A stretch of DNA of 30,863 bases from DASUPK01 sp036520315. GTDB taxonomy: Bacteria > Actinomycetota > Thermoleophilia > Solirubrobacterales > 70-9. The notes below the pieces were generated by a model, which worked only from the letters and a program-made list of their open reading frames with translations, was not told the DNA's origin and searched no databases. Of the stretch, positions 23,004-30,714 are shown piece by piece. A program made the position numbers and the translations under genes. Location of the stretch: NCBI GenBank assembly GCA_036520315.1, contig DATDJZ010000056.1, forward strand, positions 1 through 30,863, read 5' to 3'. Within the stretch, counting starts at the first letter, position 1. Each line of letters begins with the position of its first letter.

Positions 23004-23711
23004 ATGGAAGCCGCAACGGATAAGGCCTCGTCCACGCGGCGCGAGCTATACGCGGGCAGGCGCGTCGCACCCTCCATTCTTTCCGCCGACTTCTCCCGCC
23101 TCGGTGCGCAGATCGAAGAGGTGATGGCCGCCGGCGCGCGGATCATCCATGTGGATGTGATGGACGGGCACTTCGTCCCCCCGATCACGATCGGCCCCCT
23201 CGTCGCGAGTGCGATCTCCGACCAGGTGCACCAGGCCGGCGGCGCGATCGACGTACACCTGATGATCGAGCGCCCCGACGAGCACATCGAGGAGTTCGCC
23301 AAGTCCGGCGCCGACTCGATCACCTTCCACGCCGAGGCGACCCCGCACATCAACCGCACGCTGAACGCGATCCGTGAGCTGGGCTGCCTCGCCGGCCTTG
23401 CCCTCAATCCGGGTACGCCGGTTGGCGCGGTCGGCGAGTCGATCCACGACGCGGACCTGTTCCTCTGCATGACGGTCAACCCAGGCTGGGGAGGCCAGCC
23501 CTTCATCGCTGACTCTCCGGACAAGGTGAGAAGGCTCGCCTCGCTCGTGGGGGACGGCATCATCGAGGTCGACGGCGGAATCGATTCGGGCACCGCCGGC
23601 AGCGTGGCCGACGCCGGCGCGGCCCTCTTCGTCGCGGGTTCCGGCGTGTTCGGTTCCGATGACCCGGCCACCGCGTACGCCGCGATCGCGGACGCGGCCG
23701 GCGCCGCCTAG
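23004..23711 (+). CDS. rpe: Ribulose-phosphate 3-epimerase
   Basis: 235 residues from ATG 23004, 8 nt after the preceding stop; the frame is open further upstream, but this start follows the previous gene directly and leaves a modest extension of about 20 residues before the conserved VAPSILSADFSRLG. The TIM-barrel enzyme interconverts ribulose-5-phosphate and xylulose-5-phosphate in the pentose phosphate pathway. Metal and catalytic residues lie in HVDVMDGHFVPPITIG (H49, D51), DVHLMIERPDEH and EVDGGID (catalytic aspartate); MTVNPGWGGQPF is also typical. The TAG stop shares the palindrome CTAG with the stop of the convergent flippase gene, so the two genes overlap by four bases. Confidence 0.95.
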   Translation: MEAATDKASSTRRELYAGRRVAPSILSADFSRLGAQIEEVMAAGARIIHVDVMDGHFVPPITIGPLVASAISDQVHQAGGAIDVHLMIERPDEHIEEFAKSGADSITFHAEATPHINRTLNAIRELGCLAGLALNPGTPVGAVGESIHDADLFLCMTVNPGWGGQPFIADSPDKVRRLASLVGDGIIEVDGGIDSGTAGSVADAGAALFVAGSGVFGSDDPATAYAAIADAAGAA

Positions 23712-25144
23712 CCCGCCTCGTCCCCCGAGGCGAGCTGGAGTTCCATCTCCTCGGTGGAGCCGGGTTTCACCGGCACCTCCGTCCGCTCCAGCGGCTGCCG
23801 GTAGAGCCAGTAGAGCAGCGCGCAGAGCAGGGCCGCGACCCCCAGGTAGCCGATCTCCACCCGGTGGAAGTCGTTGTCGATGATCGGGATCAGGACCCAG
23901 GCGACGAACGCGATCGCGCAGCCGATCCAGCAGAAGGAGGCGCGGCGGACCTGTCCCTTGGCGAGCGCGGCCTGATTGAGGGTGGCAGCGGAGAGATAGA
24001 TGCCCATCCCGATGCTGACGATGATCAGATCGATCCGCTGGTAGGTGTGGTTCTTGCCGAAGGCGATCTGCATCAGCTCCGGGCCTGCAATGAGCATTGC
24101 GAGGGTGACCAGGCCCGCGAACGCGGCGATCGCGAGGATCGTCACCCGAACGGATGCGCGGAAGTCCTTCTCGTTGCCCTGCGAGCCGAGCGTGGTCAGG
24201 TGGGGGAGGAGGCTGGTCTGAACGGCCTGAAAGAGCTGGAGCGGCGCCCTGGCGATCATCAGCACGTTGAAGATGTAGCCCGCGGCGGCAGCGCCCGCGG
24301 TGGCGTTCACCAGCAGGTTTCCCGCGTTGATGATCGTCTGCTCCGAGAGCATGATCAGGAACACCCCGCCAGCGAACCGGCCGCCCCGCGCGAGGGTGAA
24401 TTCGTCCCTGGGGGCCATCGCCCTCGAGGGCTCCTCGGGCCGGCTGACACCGCCGGGAGCTCCATCGGAGCCCTCGCCGGCGTCCGCCTTCACAGGTTCA
24501 GCCTCCGCTGCGAATCGGCGCAGGAACGCGAATGGGACGACGATCAGGCTGAGCGTCGGGGCGGCGACGATGCCGAGCGCGACCGCCGTCTGGCCGGACG
24601 CGATCCCAAGCGCGACGGCGGTGGGAAAAGCCGTCCGGGCGACCGATTCGCAGATGATCTGGAGCGCGTAGACGGTCAGGCGATGGCTGCCCGCGAGGAA
24701 GCCGCGGGCGAAATAGCTCGCGCCGTAGGCGGTGACGGCGGCGACCCCGATCCAATACAGCGTCGTGTTGCCGTGCAGGAGACGGTCGGTGATCGGCTCT
24801 CGCAGGGCCAGCGCGACCACGTCGAAGGCGAGCGCAACGGCGACCTGAATCGTCGCGGCAACGCGAATGGTGCGCGCGATCGGCGTGCCGTGAGCCAGGT
24901 TCTCGGAGACGGTGCGCGAGAGCAGCTGCTCGACCGGCCGCTGCAGGATCGAGATCACGATGAACACCGAGACCCAGAGGACCGTCACCTCTCCGTATTG
25001 CTCCCGCGACAGCTCGTGGGAGGCGATCGCGAAGTAGAGGTAGGTGATCAGCCCGGTGATCCCGACCCCGATGGAGAGCAGGCTGGCGCGACGCCCGTAG
25101 CTCCTCGCCTCGTCCGTCGCCCGCACTCGCCCCAGTCCCGGCAT
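23708..25144 (-). CDS. MOP-superfamily flippase (polysaccharide/lipid exporter-like)
   Basis: 478 residues from the minus-strand ATG at 25142-25144; the frame is open for 98 more codons, but these run antisense to ribD and lack membrane character. The protein has about twelve to fourteen hydrophobic segments, beginning with LLSIGVGITGLITYLYFAIA, a layout typical of Wzx/MurJ/MATE-type flippases that move lipid-linked sugars across the membrane. A charged cytoplasmic loop (about residues 218-258, rich in Glu, Pro, Gly) splits two halves of six or seven helices, and RGGRFAGGVFLIMLSEQTII starts the second half. The substrate is unknown. It is convergent with rpe and divergent from ribD. A TAGTCT box 8 nt before the start suggests a leaderless transcript. 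The MOP assignment is fairly safe; the subfamily is not. Confidence 0.75.
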   Translation of the reverse strand: MPGLGRVRATDEARSYGRRASLLSIGVGITGLITYLYFAIASHELSREQYGEVTVLWVSVFIVISILQRPVEQLLSRTVSENLAHGTPIARTIRVAATIQVAVALAFDVVALALREPITDRLLHGNTTLYWIGVAAVTAYGASYFARGFLAGSHRLTVYALQIICESVARTAFPTAVALGIASGQTAVALGIVAAPTLSLIVVPFAFLRRFAAEAEPVKADAGEGSDGAPGGVSRPEEPSRAMAPRDEFTLARGGRFAGGVFLIMLSEQTIINAGNLLVNATAGAAAAGYIFNVLMIARAPLQLFQAVQTSLLPHLTTLGSQGNEKDFRASVRVTILAIAAFAGLVTLAMLIAGPELMQIAFGKNHTYQRIDLIIVSIGMGIYLSAATLNQAALAKGQVRRASFCWIGCAIAFVAWVLIPIIDNDFHRVEIGYLGVAALLCALLYWLYRQPLERTEVPVKPGSTEEMELQLASGDEAG

Positions 25145-25152
25145 GACGGAGG

Positions 25153-25208
25153 AGACTACTGCCGTACAATACTGGCTGACTGACCAGTCAATCAGTCTGG
25201 AGGGCCGC
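25153..25208. promoter_or_regulatory. Divergent promoter with operator-like inverted repeat (flippase / ribD)
   Basis: The minus strand has TAGTCT (25153-25158), 8 nt before the flippase ATG. The plus strand has TACAAT (25165-25170), followed at the expected transcription start by the inverted repeat TGACTG-AC-CAGTCA (25177-25190); an overlapping pair GACTGA...TCAGTC (25178-25197) adds symmetry. TGGAGGG (25198-25204) serves as ribosome-binding site for ribD. The repeat looks like a TetR-type operator; no regulator gene is in the window. Confidence 0.5.
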
Positions 25209-26339
25209 ATGGACACGGTCGGCACCGAACACGACGCGCCCCATCTGCGCCGCGCGCTCGAGCTGGCGCAGGGAGGTCGCGGGCGGGTCAGCCCCAACCC
25301 GATGGTGGGCGCGGTGCTGGTCCGCGAGGGCGAGGTGATCGGCGAGGGATTCCACGCCGAGCTCGGCGATTTGCATGCCGAGCGGGCGGCGATCGAGGAC
25401 TCCCGAGCGCGGGGTGAGGACCCGGAGGGCTCCACCATCTACGTGACGCTCGAGCCCTGCGCCCACACCGGACGCCAGCCTCCCTGTACCGAGGCGATCC
25501 TCGAGGCGGGAATATCCCGCGTCGTCTACGCGTCCGAGGATCCCACCGAGAAGGCCTCGGGCCGCGGGCCGGGCATGCTCCGCGACGGCGGCGTCGAGGT
25601 CGACCTGGCGGGCGGGCCCGAGGCCGCCGAGGCCCGGCTGCTCAACCAACCCTTCCGCAAGCGCGCCCGCACCGGCCGGCCGCTGGTCACCTACAAGGCG
25701 GCAATGTCCCTCGACGGCCGGGTCGCCTCGCCCACCGGCGACTCCCGCTGGATCTCCAGCACGGAGAGCCGCGAGCTCGTCCACCGCTGGCGCGAGGAGT
25801 GCGACGCCGTCGCGGTCGGCATCGGCACCGCCCTCGCCGATGACCCACTGCTCACCGCCAGGCTCGAGGAGAGCTCGCGGCAGCCCGCCCGGGTCGTTTT
25901 CGACTCCCGGGCGAGATTGCCGATCGACTCCGCGCTGGCCAACTCCATCGATGAGGCGCCGCTGATCGTGGTCTGCGCCCCCGAGGCGTCCTCGGCCAGC
26001 CGCGACGGCCTTGAGCGCGCGGGGGCCGAGGTGATCGTGACGCCGGGACGGACCCCCAGGGCACGGCTCGAGGCTGCGCTCGACGAGCTCGGCCGCCGCG
26101 AGATCCTGGACCTCCTGGTCGAGGGCGGCCCGACCCTCGCCGGCGCGCTCTTCGACGCGGGCGAGATCGACCGGCTGCGCCTCTTCGTCGCGCCGGTGCT
26201 GGTGGGCGCCGCCGAGGCCCGCGCCGTCCTCGAGGGGGAGGGCGTCACGCGGATCGCCGAGGGAGCCCGGCCGCTGGCGACGAGCTTCGAGCAGGTTGGC
26301 GAGGACATCCTGATTCGCGCCAGGCTGCGGGAGTGGTGA
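25209..26339 (+). CDS. ribD: Bifunctional pyrimidine deaminase/reductase RibD
   Basis: 376 residues from ATG 25209, preceded by GGAGGG; the frame is open upstream through the promoter. Two domains catalyse steps two and three of riboflavin synthesis. The deaminase (1-150) has SPNPMVGAVLV, the zinc site HAE (H56, E58) and PCAHTGRQPPC (C84, C93). The reductase (from about 158) starts at RPLVTYKAAMSLDGRVAS and shows GDSRWISS, VGIGTALADDP, VFDSRARLP and LLVEGGPTLAGALFDAGEIDRL. The stop overlaps or abuts ribE, so the genes are co-translated. No FMN riboswitch is recognisable in the 64-nt upstream region; control by the operator-like repeat is more likely. Confidence 0.95.
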   Translation: MDTVGTEHDAPHLRRALELAQGGRGRVSPNPMVGAVLVREGEVIGEGFHAELGDLHAERAAIEDSRARGEDPEGSTIYVTLEPCAHTGRQPPCTEAILEAGISRVVYASEDPTEKASGRGPGMLRDGGVEVDLAGGPEAAEARLLNQPFRKRARTGRPLVTYKAAMSLDGRVASPTGDSRWISSTESRELVHRWREECDAVAVGIGTALADDPLLTARLEESSRQPARVVFDSRARLPIDSALANSIDEAPLIVVCAPEASSASRDGLERAGAEVIVTPGRTPRARLEAALDELGRREILDLLVEGGPTLAGALFDAGEIDRLRLFVAPVLVGAAEARAVLEGEGVTRIAEGARPLATSFEQVGEDILIRARLREW

Positions 26340-26974
26340 GGGTGTTCACCGGAATCGTCAAGGAGCTTGGAAAGGTCGAGGTGGTCGACGGCTCGGCCGA
26401 CGGAGCGCGTCTTCGAGTTCGCGCCGAGCTCACGGCGGAACTCGGCGAGGGCGACTCGGTGGCGGTCAACGGTGCCTGTCTGACCGCGGACTCCGTCGGG
26501 GACGGTGCCTTCGAGGCCGACGTGATGAACCAGACGCTGGAGCTCACCACGCTCGGCGAGCTGGAACCCGGATCGAGCGTCAACCTCGAGCTGCCGCTGC
26601 GCGCGGACGACCGGCTCGGCGGTCACGTGGTGCAGGGACACGTCGACGGGACCGGGACGGTCGCCGAGGTCTCGGCTGACGGCTTCGCCAAGCGCGTTCG
26701 GGTCGAGCTTCCCGACGAGCTCCTCCCTTACGTCGTCGAGCATGGATCGATCGGGATCGAGGGAGTGAGCCTCACGATCGCCGCCCTCAGCGACGCGACG
26801 GTCGAGGTCTCCCTGATCCCCGAGACGCTCGAGCGCACCACCCTCGGGAGCCTCGAGGCGGGGGCTCGCGTCAACGTTGAATGCGACGTCTTAGCCCGGT
26901 ACGTCCAGCGGCAGCTGTCTTTGAACGAGGGTGCTGCGATAGCGCGAGAGTGCGCCGGAAGGCGCAACCCGTGA
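26336..26974 (+). CDS. ribE: Riboflavin synthase, alpha chain
   Basis: 212 residues from the GTG at 26336, which overlaps the ribD stop as GTGA; GTG 26342 would give the textbook start MFTGIV and is nearly as likely, and a GTG at 26333 is also in frame. The protein consists of two repeated lumazine-binding barrels, the first with FTGIVKELG, NGACLTADSV and LGGHVVQGHVDGTG, the second with GSIGIEGVSLTIAAL and SLIPETLERTTL. It dismutates two 6,7-dimethyl-8-ribityllumazine molecules into riboflavin and the pyrimidine precursor. A hairpin with a GGAA tetraloop lies in the last codons. RibBA and RibH follow, supplying the other substrates. Confidence 0.93.
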   Translation: MRVFTGIVKELGKVEVVDGSADGARLRVRAELTAELGEGDSVAVNGACLTADSVGDGAFEADVMNQTLELTTLGELEPGSSVNLELPLRADDRLGGHVVQGHVDGTGTVAEVSADGFAKRVRVELPDELLPYVVEHGSIGIEGVSLTIAALSDATVEVSLIPETLERTTLGSLEAGARVNVECDVLARYVQRQLSLNEGAAIARECAGRRNP

Positions 26975-27000
26975 AATGTTGGAGCAGCAACCCGTTTAAT
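26951..27000 (+). promoter_or_regulatory. ribE-ribBA junction: hairpin and repeated ACCCGT boxes
   Basis: TGCGCC-GGAA-GGCGCA (26951-26966) is a perfect 6-bp stem with a tetraloop. The word GCAACCCGT follows twice (26963-26971 and 26987-26995), the second time as GCAACCCGTTTAAT with a TTTAAT box (26995-27000), 15 nt before the ribBA ATG. It may be an internal promoter or an RNA element; neither is proven. Confidence 0.35.
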
Positions 27001-27015
27001 AATGAGGAGCACTGA

Positions 27016-28353
27016 ATGACCGAACGCAAGCTGACCGAGACCACCCAGGAGTCGCCCTTCGCCACCATCGAGGAGGCGATCGAGGACATCCGCCGCGGGC
27101 GGATGGTGGTCGTCTGCGATGACGAGAACCGCGAGAACGAGGGCGATCTCACCCTCGCCGCCCAGTTCGCCACCCCCGAGGCCATCAACTTCATGGCGAT
27201 CCACGGCCGCGGGCTGATCTGCCTCGCGCTCACCGACGAGCGCTGCCAGGAGCTCGGTCTCAACCTGATGGCCGCCAAGAACGAGGCGCCCTTCCAGACC
27301 GCCTTCACCGTCTCCGTCGAGGCGCGCGAGGGAGTCACCACAGGGATCTCCGCCGCCGACCGGGCGAGGACGATCCAGGTCGCGATCGACCCTCACTCCC
27401 AGCCGCGGGATCTGGTCCAGCCGGGACACGTCTTCCCGCTGAAGGCAAAGGACGGCGGGGTGCTCGAGCGGACCGGTCAGACCGAGGCCGCGATCGACCT
27501 CGCCCGCCTCGCCGGACTGATCCCGGCGGGCGTGATCTGCGAGGTCATGAACGAGGACGGGACGATGGCGCGCGTGCCCGATCTGGTCGATTATTGCGCC
27601 AGGCACGACCTGAAAATGGTCACCGTGGCCGACCTGATCGCCTACCGGCGGCGGACCGAGAAGCTGGTCGAGCGGATCGTCTCCACCAAGCTGCCGACTG
27701 CGTTCGGCGAGTTCACGGCCGTCGGCTACCGCTCGCTGATCGACGACAAGCACCACGTCGCGATGGTCAAGGGCGAGGTTGCGGGTTCCGAGGACGTGCT
27801 GGTCCGAGTCCACTCCGAGTGCCTCACGGGTGACGTCTTCCACTCGCTGCGCTGCGACTGCGGCGAGCAGCTCGAGGCGGCGCTCGCCAACATCGAGCGG
27901 GAGGGCAAGGGCGTTCTGCTCTACCTCTCCCAGGAGGGCCGCGGCATCGGGCTGCTCAACAAGCTGCGCGCCTACAAGCTGCAGGAGGAGGGCCTCGACA
28001 CCGTCGACGCCAACCTCAAGCTGGGGCTGCCCGCGGATCTGCGCGACTACGGGATCGGCGCCCAGATCCTGGTCGACCTGGGGCTCTCGAGCATTCGCAT
28101 CCTCACCAACAACCCGAAGAAGATCCTCGGCCTCGAGGGCTACGGCCTCTCGGTCACCGACCAGGTGCCGATCCAGGCGGTGCCCAACCCGCACAACGAG
28201 GCGTATCTGAGAGCGAAGCGCGACCGCCTCGGGCACGCGCTCCATCACCAGGGGCTGCCACTCGACGAGCAGCTGCTCTACGAGGAGCACCGCAAGGACG
28301 AGGAGAACCGCGGGGAGGGCGCCACGCCCCCCGAGTACCCGCCCGGTGACTGA
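27016..28353 (+). CDS. ribBA: Bifunctional DHBP synthase / GTP cyclohydrolase II
   Basis: 445 residues from ATG 27016 with GAGGAGC as ribosome-binding site. The N-terminal half (about 15-220) is 3,4-dihydroxy-2-butanone-4-phosphate synthase: DDENRENEGDLTLAAQFA, FMAIHGRGLICLAL and the HVFPLKAKDGGVLERTGQTE segment. The C-terminal half is GTP cyclohydrolase II, with the zinc-binding pattern ECLTGDVFHSLRCDCGEQL, YLSQEGRGIGLLNKLRAY and LTNNPKKILGLEGYGL. It produces both early precursors of riboflavin, one from ribulose-5-phosphate and one from GTP. The upstream rpe gene supplies sugars of the same pentose-phosphate pool, though it is not in the operon. The ribH start lies inside the last codons (8-nt overlap). 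Confidence 0.96.
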   Translation: MTERKLTETTQESPFATIEEAIEDIRRGRMVVVCDDENRENEGDLTLAAQFATPEAINFMAIHGRGLICLALTDERCQELGLNLMAAKNEAPFQTAFTVSVEAREGVTTGISAADRARTIQVAIDPHSQPRDLVQPGHVFPLKAKDGGVLERTGQTEAAIDLARLAGLIPAGVICEVMNEDGTMARVPDLVDYCARHDLKMVTVADLIAYRRRTEKLVERIVSTKLPTAFGEFTAVGYRSLIDDKHHVAMVKGEVAGSEDVLVRVHSECLTGDVFHSLRCDCGEQLEAALANIEREGKGVLLYLSQEGRGIGLLNKLRAYKLQEEGLDTVDANLKLGLPADLRDYGIGAQILVDLGLSSIRILTNNPKKILGLEGYGLSVTDQVPIQAVPNPHNEAYLRAKRDRLGHALHHQGLPLDEQLLYEEHRKDEENRGEGATPPEYPPGD

Positions 28354-28831
28354 CGAGAGCTCCTACGAGCAGTTCACCGACGAGGAGCGCGAGACGCTCT
28401 CCCGCAGCGAGTTCGCGGTCTGCGTGGCGACCTTCTACGAAGATATCGCCGACCGCCTGCTCAACGGCGCCGCCGTGGGCTTCGATCTGGGGAACGTCAG
28501 CGAGGCGTCCGTTCACACTTATCGAGTCCCGGGGGCCTTCGAGCTTCCCTTTGCCGCAAAGCTCTGCGCCGAGTCCGGCCGCTTCGCCGGGATCGCCTGC
28601 CTCGGCGTCGTCATCCGTGGCGAGACGAGCCATTACGACCACGTCTGCAACGAGGTCGCCTCGGGGATCCAGCGCGTCCAGCTCGACACCGGGGCGCCCT
28701 GCGCCTTCGGGGTGATCACCGCCGAGAACATGGACCAGGCCCTGGCCCGATCCGGTGGGGACAAGCGTGACCAGGGCCGCGGTGCCGCGATCGTCGCCAT
28801 GCGGATGTCCTTGCTCAAGGACGTCATCTAG
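28346..28831 (+). CDS. ribH: 6,7-Dimethyl-8-ribityllumazine synthase
   Basis: 161 residues, GTG start overlapping ribBA by 8 nt. RibH joins the pyrimidine and dihydroxybutanone phosphate to form lumazine, the substrate of RibE. Recognised segments are FAVCVATFYEDIADRLLNGA (23-42, the pyrimidine pocket, with FY in place of the common FN), TYRVPGAFELPFAA, GVVIRGETSHYDHVCNEVASG with the catalytic histidine, and FGVITAENMDQALARSG. The length and motifs fit the icosahedral or pentameric form; the assembly state cannot be read from sequence. It completes the four-gene rib cluster. RibE, RibBA and RibH are in the same order as in many bacteria. A TACCAT box follows the stop and serves rpmB. Confidence 0.94.
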   Translation: MTDESSYEQFTDEERETLSRSEFAVCVATFYEDIADRLLNGAAVGFDLGNVSEASVHTYRVPGAFELPFAAKLCAESGRFAGIACLGVVIRGETSHYDHVCNEVASGIQRVQLDTGAPCAFGVITAENMDQALARSGGDKRDQGRGAAIVAMRMSLLKDVI

Positions 28832-28838
28832 CTACCAT
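28811..28838 (+). promoter_or_regulatory. rpmB promoter candidate
   Basis: TTGCTC (28811-28816) and TACCAT (28833-28838) are separated by 16 nt, the best -35/-10 pair in the window. The -10 box lies 10 nt before the rpmB ATG, so the transcript would have almost no leader. Confidence 0.45.
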
Positions 28839-28848
28839 CACGCGTCTC

Positions 28849-29043
28849 ATGGCAAAGGTCTGCCACAGTTGCGGCAAGCGCCCCGCCTTCGGCAACTCGC
28901 GCAGCCACTCGATGGTTGCGACCAGGCGGCGCTTCAACCCGAACCTCCAGAAGGTCCGCATCCAGGAGGAAAACGGCCGCACCCGGCGCGTCTACGTCTG
29001 CGCGCGCTGCCTGAAGTCCAACAAGGTCACCAAGGCCGCCTGA
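28849..29043 (+). CDS. rpmB: 50S ribosomal protein L28 (zinc-binding form)
   Basis: 64 residues. The sequence MAKVCHSCGKRPAFGNSRSH and the RRRFNPNLQKVRI stretch identify bacterial L28. The cysteine pairs CHSC (5-8) and CARC (51-54) make this the zinc-ribbon version; many bacteria also keep a cysteine-free copy for zinc starvation, not seen here. The basic protein belongs to the large ribosomal subunit. It is followed by a FakA-like gene, an order also familiar from Firmicutes (rpmB-yloV). There are 17 nt between ribH and rpmB and a promoter-like pair upstream. Confidence 0.96.
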   Translation: MAKVCHSCGKRPAFGNSRSHSMVATRRRFNPNLQKVRIQEENGRTRRVYVCARCLKSNKVTKAA

Positions 29044-29067
29044 CCTACAACAGATCGGCCCGGGGTC

Positions 29068-29073
29068 TAGGGT
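29068..29073 (+). promoter_or_regulatory. -10-like box of the FakA/DAK2 gene
   Basis: TAGGGT, identical to the priA box, 14 nt before ATG 29088. A leader of about 8 nt would result. No -35 element is apparent. Confidence 0.35.
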
Positions 29074-29087
29074 TGCGGCTGGTCCCC

Positions 29088-30713
29088 ATGGCCGATCCCT
29101 CGATAGAGCGATTCCGGCGAGTCGTCAGCGCGGCAGCTACCCACCTCGAGGACCGACGCAAGGAGGTCAACGACCTCAACGTCTTCCCCGTCGCCGACGG
29201 CGACACCGGCGACAACATGGCGCTGACGCTGCGCGCCGTGAGCGACGAGCTGGACCGCATCGACGGCCAGATGGTCGACGAGATCGGTCGCACCGAGCTG
29301 GTCAACGCCCTCGCTCGCGCTGCCCTGATGGGCGCCCGGGGAAACTCCGGGGTGATCCTGAGCCAGATCGTGCGCGGAGCGGCGGAGGAGCTCACCAGCC
29401 GGCCGGGCGAGCTCGTCGACCCGATGCTGGTCGCTGCGGCGTTCGCCCGCGCGGCCGACGCCGCGTATGAATCCGTGCGCGAGCCGGCGGAGGGCACGAT
29501 GCTGACCGTCTTCCGCGAGATGGCCCACTCGATCTCCCGGCGCCTCGCGCACATGGGCGAGATCCGTCTCTCGCCCGACGCGACCCCGGCCGAGCAGGAC
29601 GCCCTGCTGGCCGAGCTGCTCGAGGACGCCGTCCGCGACGGCGAGGCGGCGGTCGCGCGGACCCCGGATCAGCTCGAGATCCTGCGCGAGTCCGGAGTGG
29701 TCGACGCGGGGGCGTACGGACTCGTGGTGATCCTCTCCGGCGTGGTAGCCGGGCTGCGCGGCGACACCTCAGCTCCCTCGACCCTTCAGCACCACGCGCC
29801 CCCGAGCGACACACGGCCCCACCATGAGGACAGCCGCTATCGCTACTGCACCAACTTCATCGTCACCGGCTCGGCGCTCGACAGCCGCTCCTTCGTCCCG
29901 CGCCTGGAGGAGCTCGGGGACTCGGTCCTCGTCGTCGGCGACGAGGCGACGCTCAAGGTGCACGTCCACACCGACGAGCCGGAGGCCGCGATGGCGCTCT
30001 TCGAGGGGACAGGAGAGGTCTCCCAGCTCGACGTCGCCGACATGCGCGAGCAGATCGCGGAGCGCACGGCGCGCCTGCAAGCAGGTCGCTGCGCGGCGGT
30101 CGCGGTCGTCTCGGGTCGCGGCATGCGCGAGCTCTACGAGGGGCTCGGCGCGTTCGTGGTCGACGGCGGCGAGACCTTCAACCCCTCCATTTATGACCTG
30201 CTTGCTGCGATCCACGAGGTCCCGGCCGAGGAGGTCCTCGTTTTCCCCAACAACCCCAACGTGAGGATGGCGGCCGAGCGCGCCGCCGAGCTCTCGGACA
30301 AGCAGGCGCGCGTCGTCGACTGCACGTCCCAGCAGGCCGGCGTGGCGGCGCTCGTCGAGCTCAACCCCCACGCCTCGATCGAGGAGAACGAGGAGAGGAT
30401 CACCTCATCGCTGGGGGGGATCCGGGCGGGCTCTGTGGCGTCCGCCTCTCGTGACGACACCAGGGGCAGGTTCGTCACCGGCGACGCCGTCGGCTTCGTG
30501 AGCGAGCAGATCGTCGCCTGGGGCGGCGCCGGGTCGGCCCTGAGCGAGACCATGGCCCGCCTCGCGGAGGGTGCTGAGATCCTCACGGTCATCGCCGGCG
30601 AGGAGGCACCGATCGCCCTGACTGAGGTTGAGGGCCTCGCCCCTGAGGGGGTTGAGGTCGAGCTGCACGAGGGTGGACAGCCGAATTACTGGTGGCTGCT
30701 TGCTGCGCAGTGA
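29088..30713 (+). CDS. fakA: DAK2/FakA-like kinase (fatty acid kinase A homologue, YloV family)
   Basis: 541 residues from ATG 29088; the frame is open upstream across rpmB, but homology begins here. Residues 1-200 form a DhaL-type ATP-binding domain with NDLNVFPVADGDTGDNM (28-44) and GARGNSGVILSQIVRG (82-97), the aspartates of which bind magnesium-ATP. The middle part includes YRYCTNFIVTG and KVHVHTDEPE; the C-terminal part (about 330-541) is a DegV-like alpha/beta domain with VFPNNPNV. In Firmicutes FakA phosphorylates fatty acids bound by FakB (DegV) proteins. No fakB is present in the window, so the fatty acid role here is inferred from family. A GST-like gene begins one base after the stop and is probably co-transcribed. 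Confidence 0.85.
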   Translation: MADPSIERFRRVVSAAATHLEDRRKEVNDLNVFPVADGDTGDNMALTLRAVSDELDRIDGQMVDEIGRTELVNALARAALMGARGNSGVILSQIVRGAAEELTSRPGELVDPMLVAAAFARAADAAYESVREPAEGTMLTVFREMAHSISRRLAHMGEIRLSPDATPAEQDALLAELLEDAVRDGEAAVARTPDQLEILRESGVVDAGAYGLVVILSGVVAGLRGDTSAPSTLQHHAPPSDTRPHHEDSRYRYCTNFIVTGSALDSRSFVPRLEELGDSVLVVGDEATLKVHVHTDEPEAAMALFEGTGEVSQLDVADMREQIAERTARLQAGRCAAVAVVSGRGMRELYEGLGAFVVDGGETFNPSIYDLLAAIHEVPAEEVLVFPNNPNVRMAAERAAELSDKQARVVDCTSQQAGVAALVELNPHASIEENEERITSSLGGIRAGSVASASRDDTRGRFVTGDAVGFVSEQIVAWGGAGSALSETMARLAEGAEILTVIAGEEAPIALTEVEGLAPEGVEVELHEGGQPNYWWLLAAQ

Positions 30714-30714
30714 G

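Noticed and set aside
23864..25183. 439-codon plus-strand open frame opposite the flippase
   Set aside because: Composition is Asp/Arg/Gly-rich without any hydrophobic core or known motif; the opposite strand encodes an obvious membrane protein.
25145..25208. FMN riboswitch before ribD
   Set aside because: The spacer is 64 nt, too short for the usual RFN element, and its conserved words are absent. The ribE-ribBA junction also lacks them.
26976..26999. Mini-ORF MLEQQPV between ribE and ribBA as a regulatory peptide
   Set aside because: Seven codons without a codon bias related to flavin metabolism and no ribosome-binding site; more simply part of the promoter-like region.
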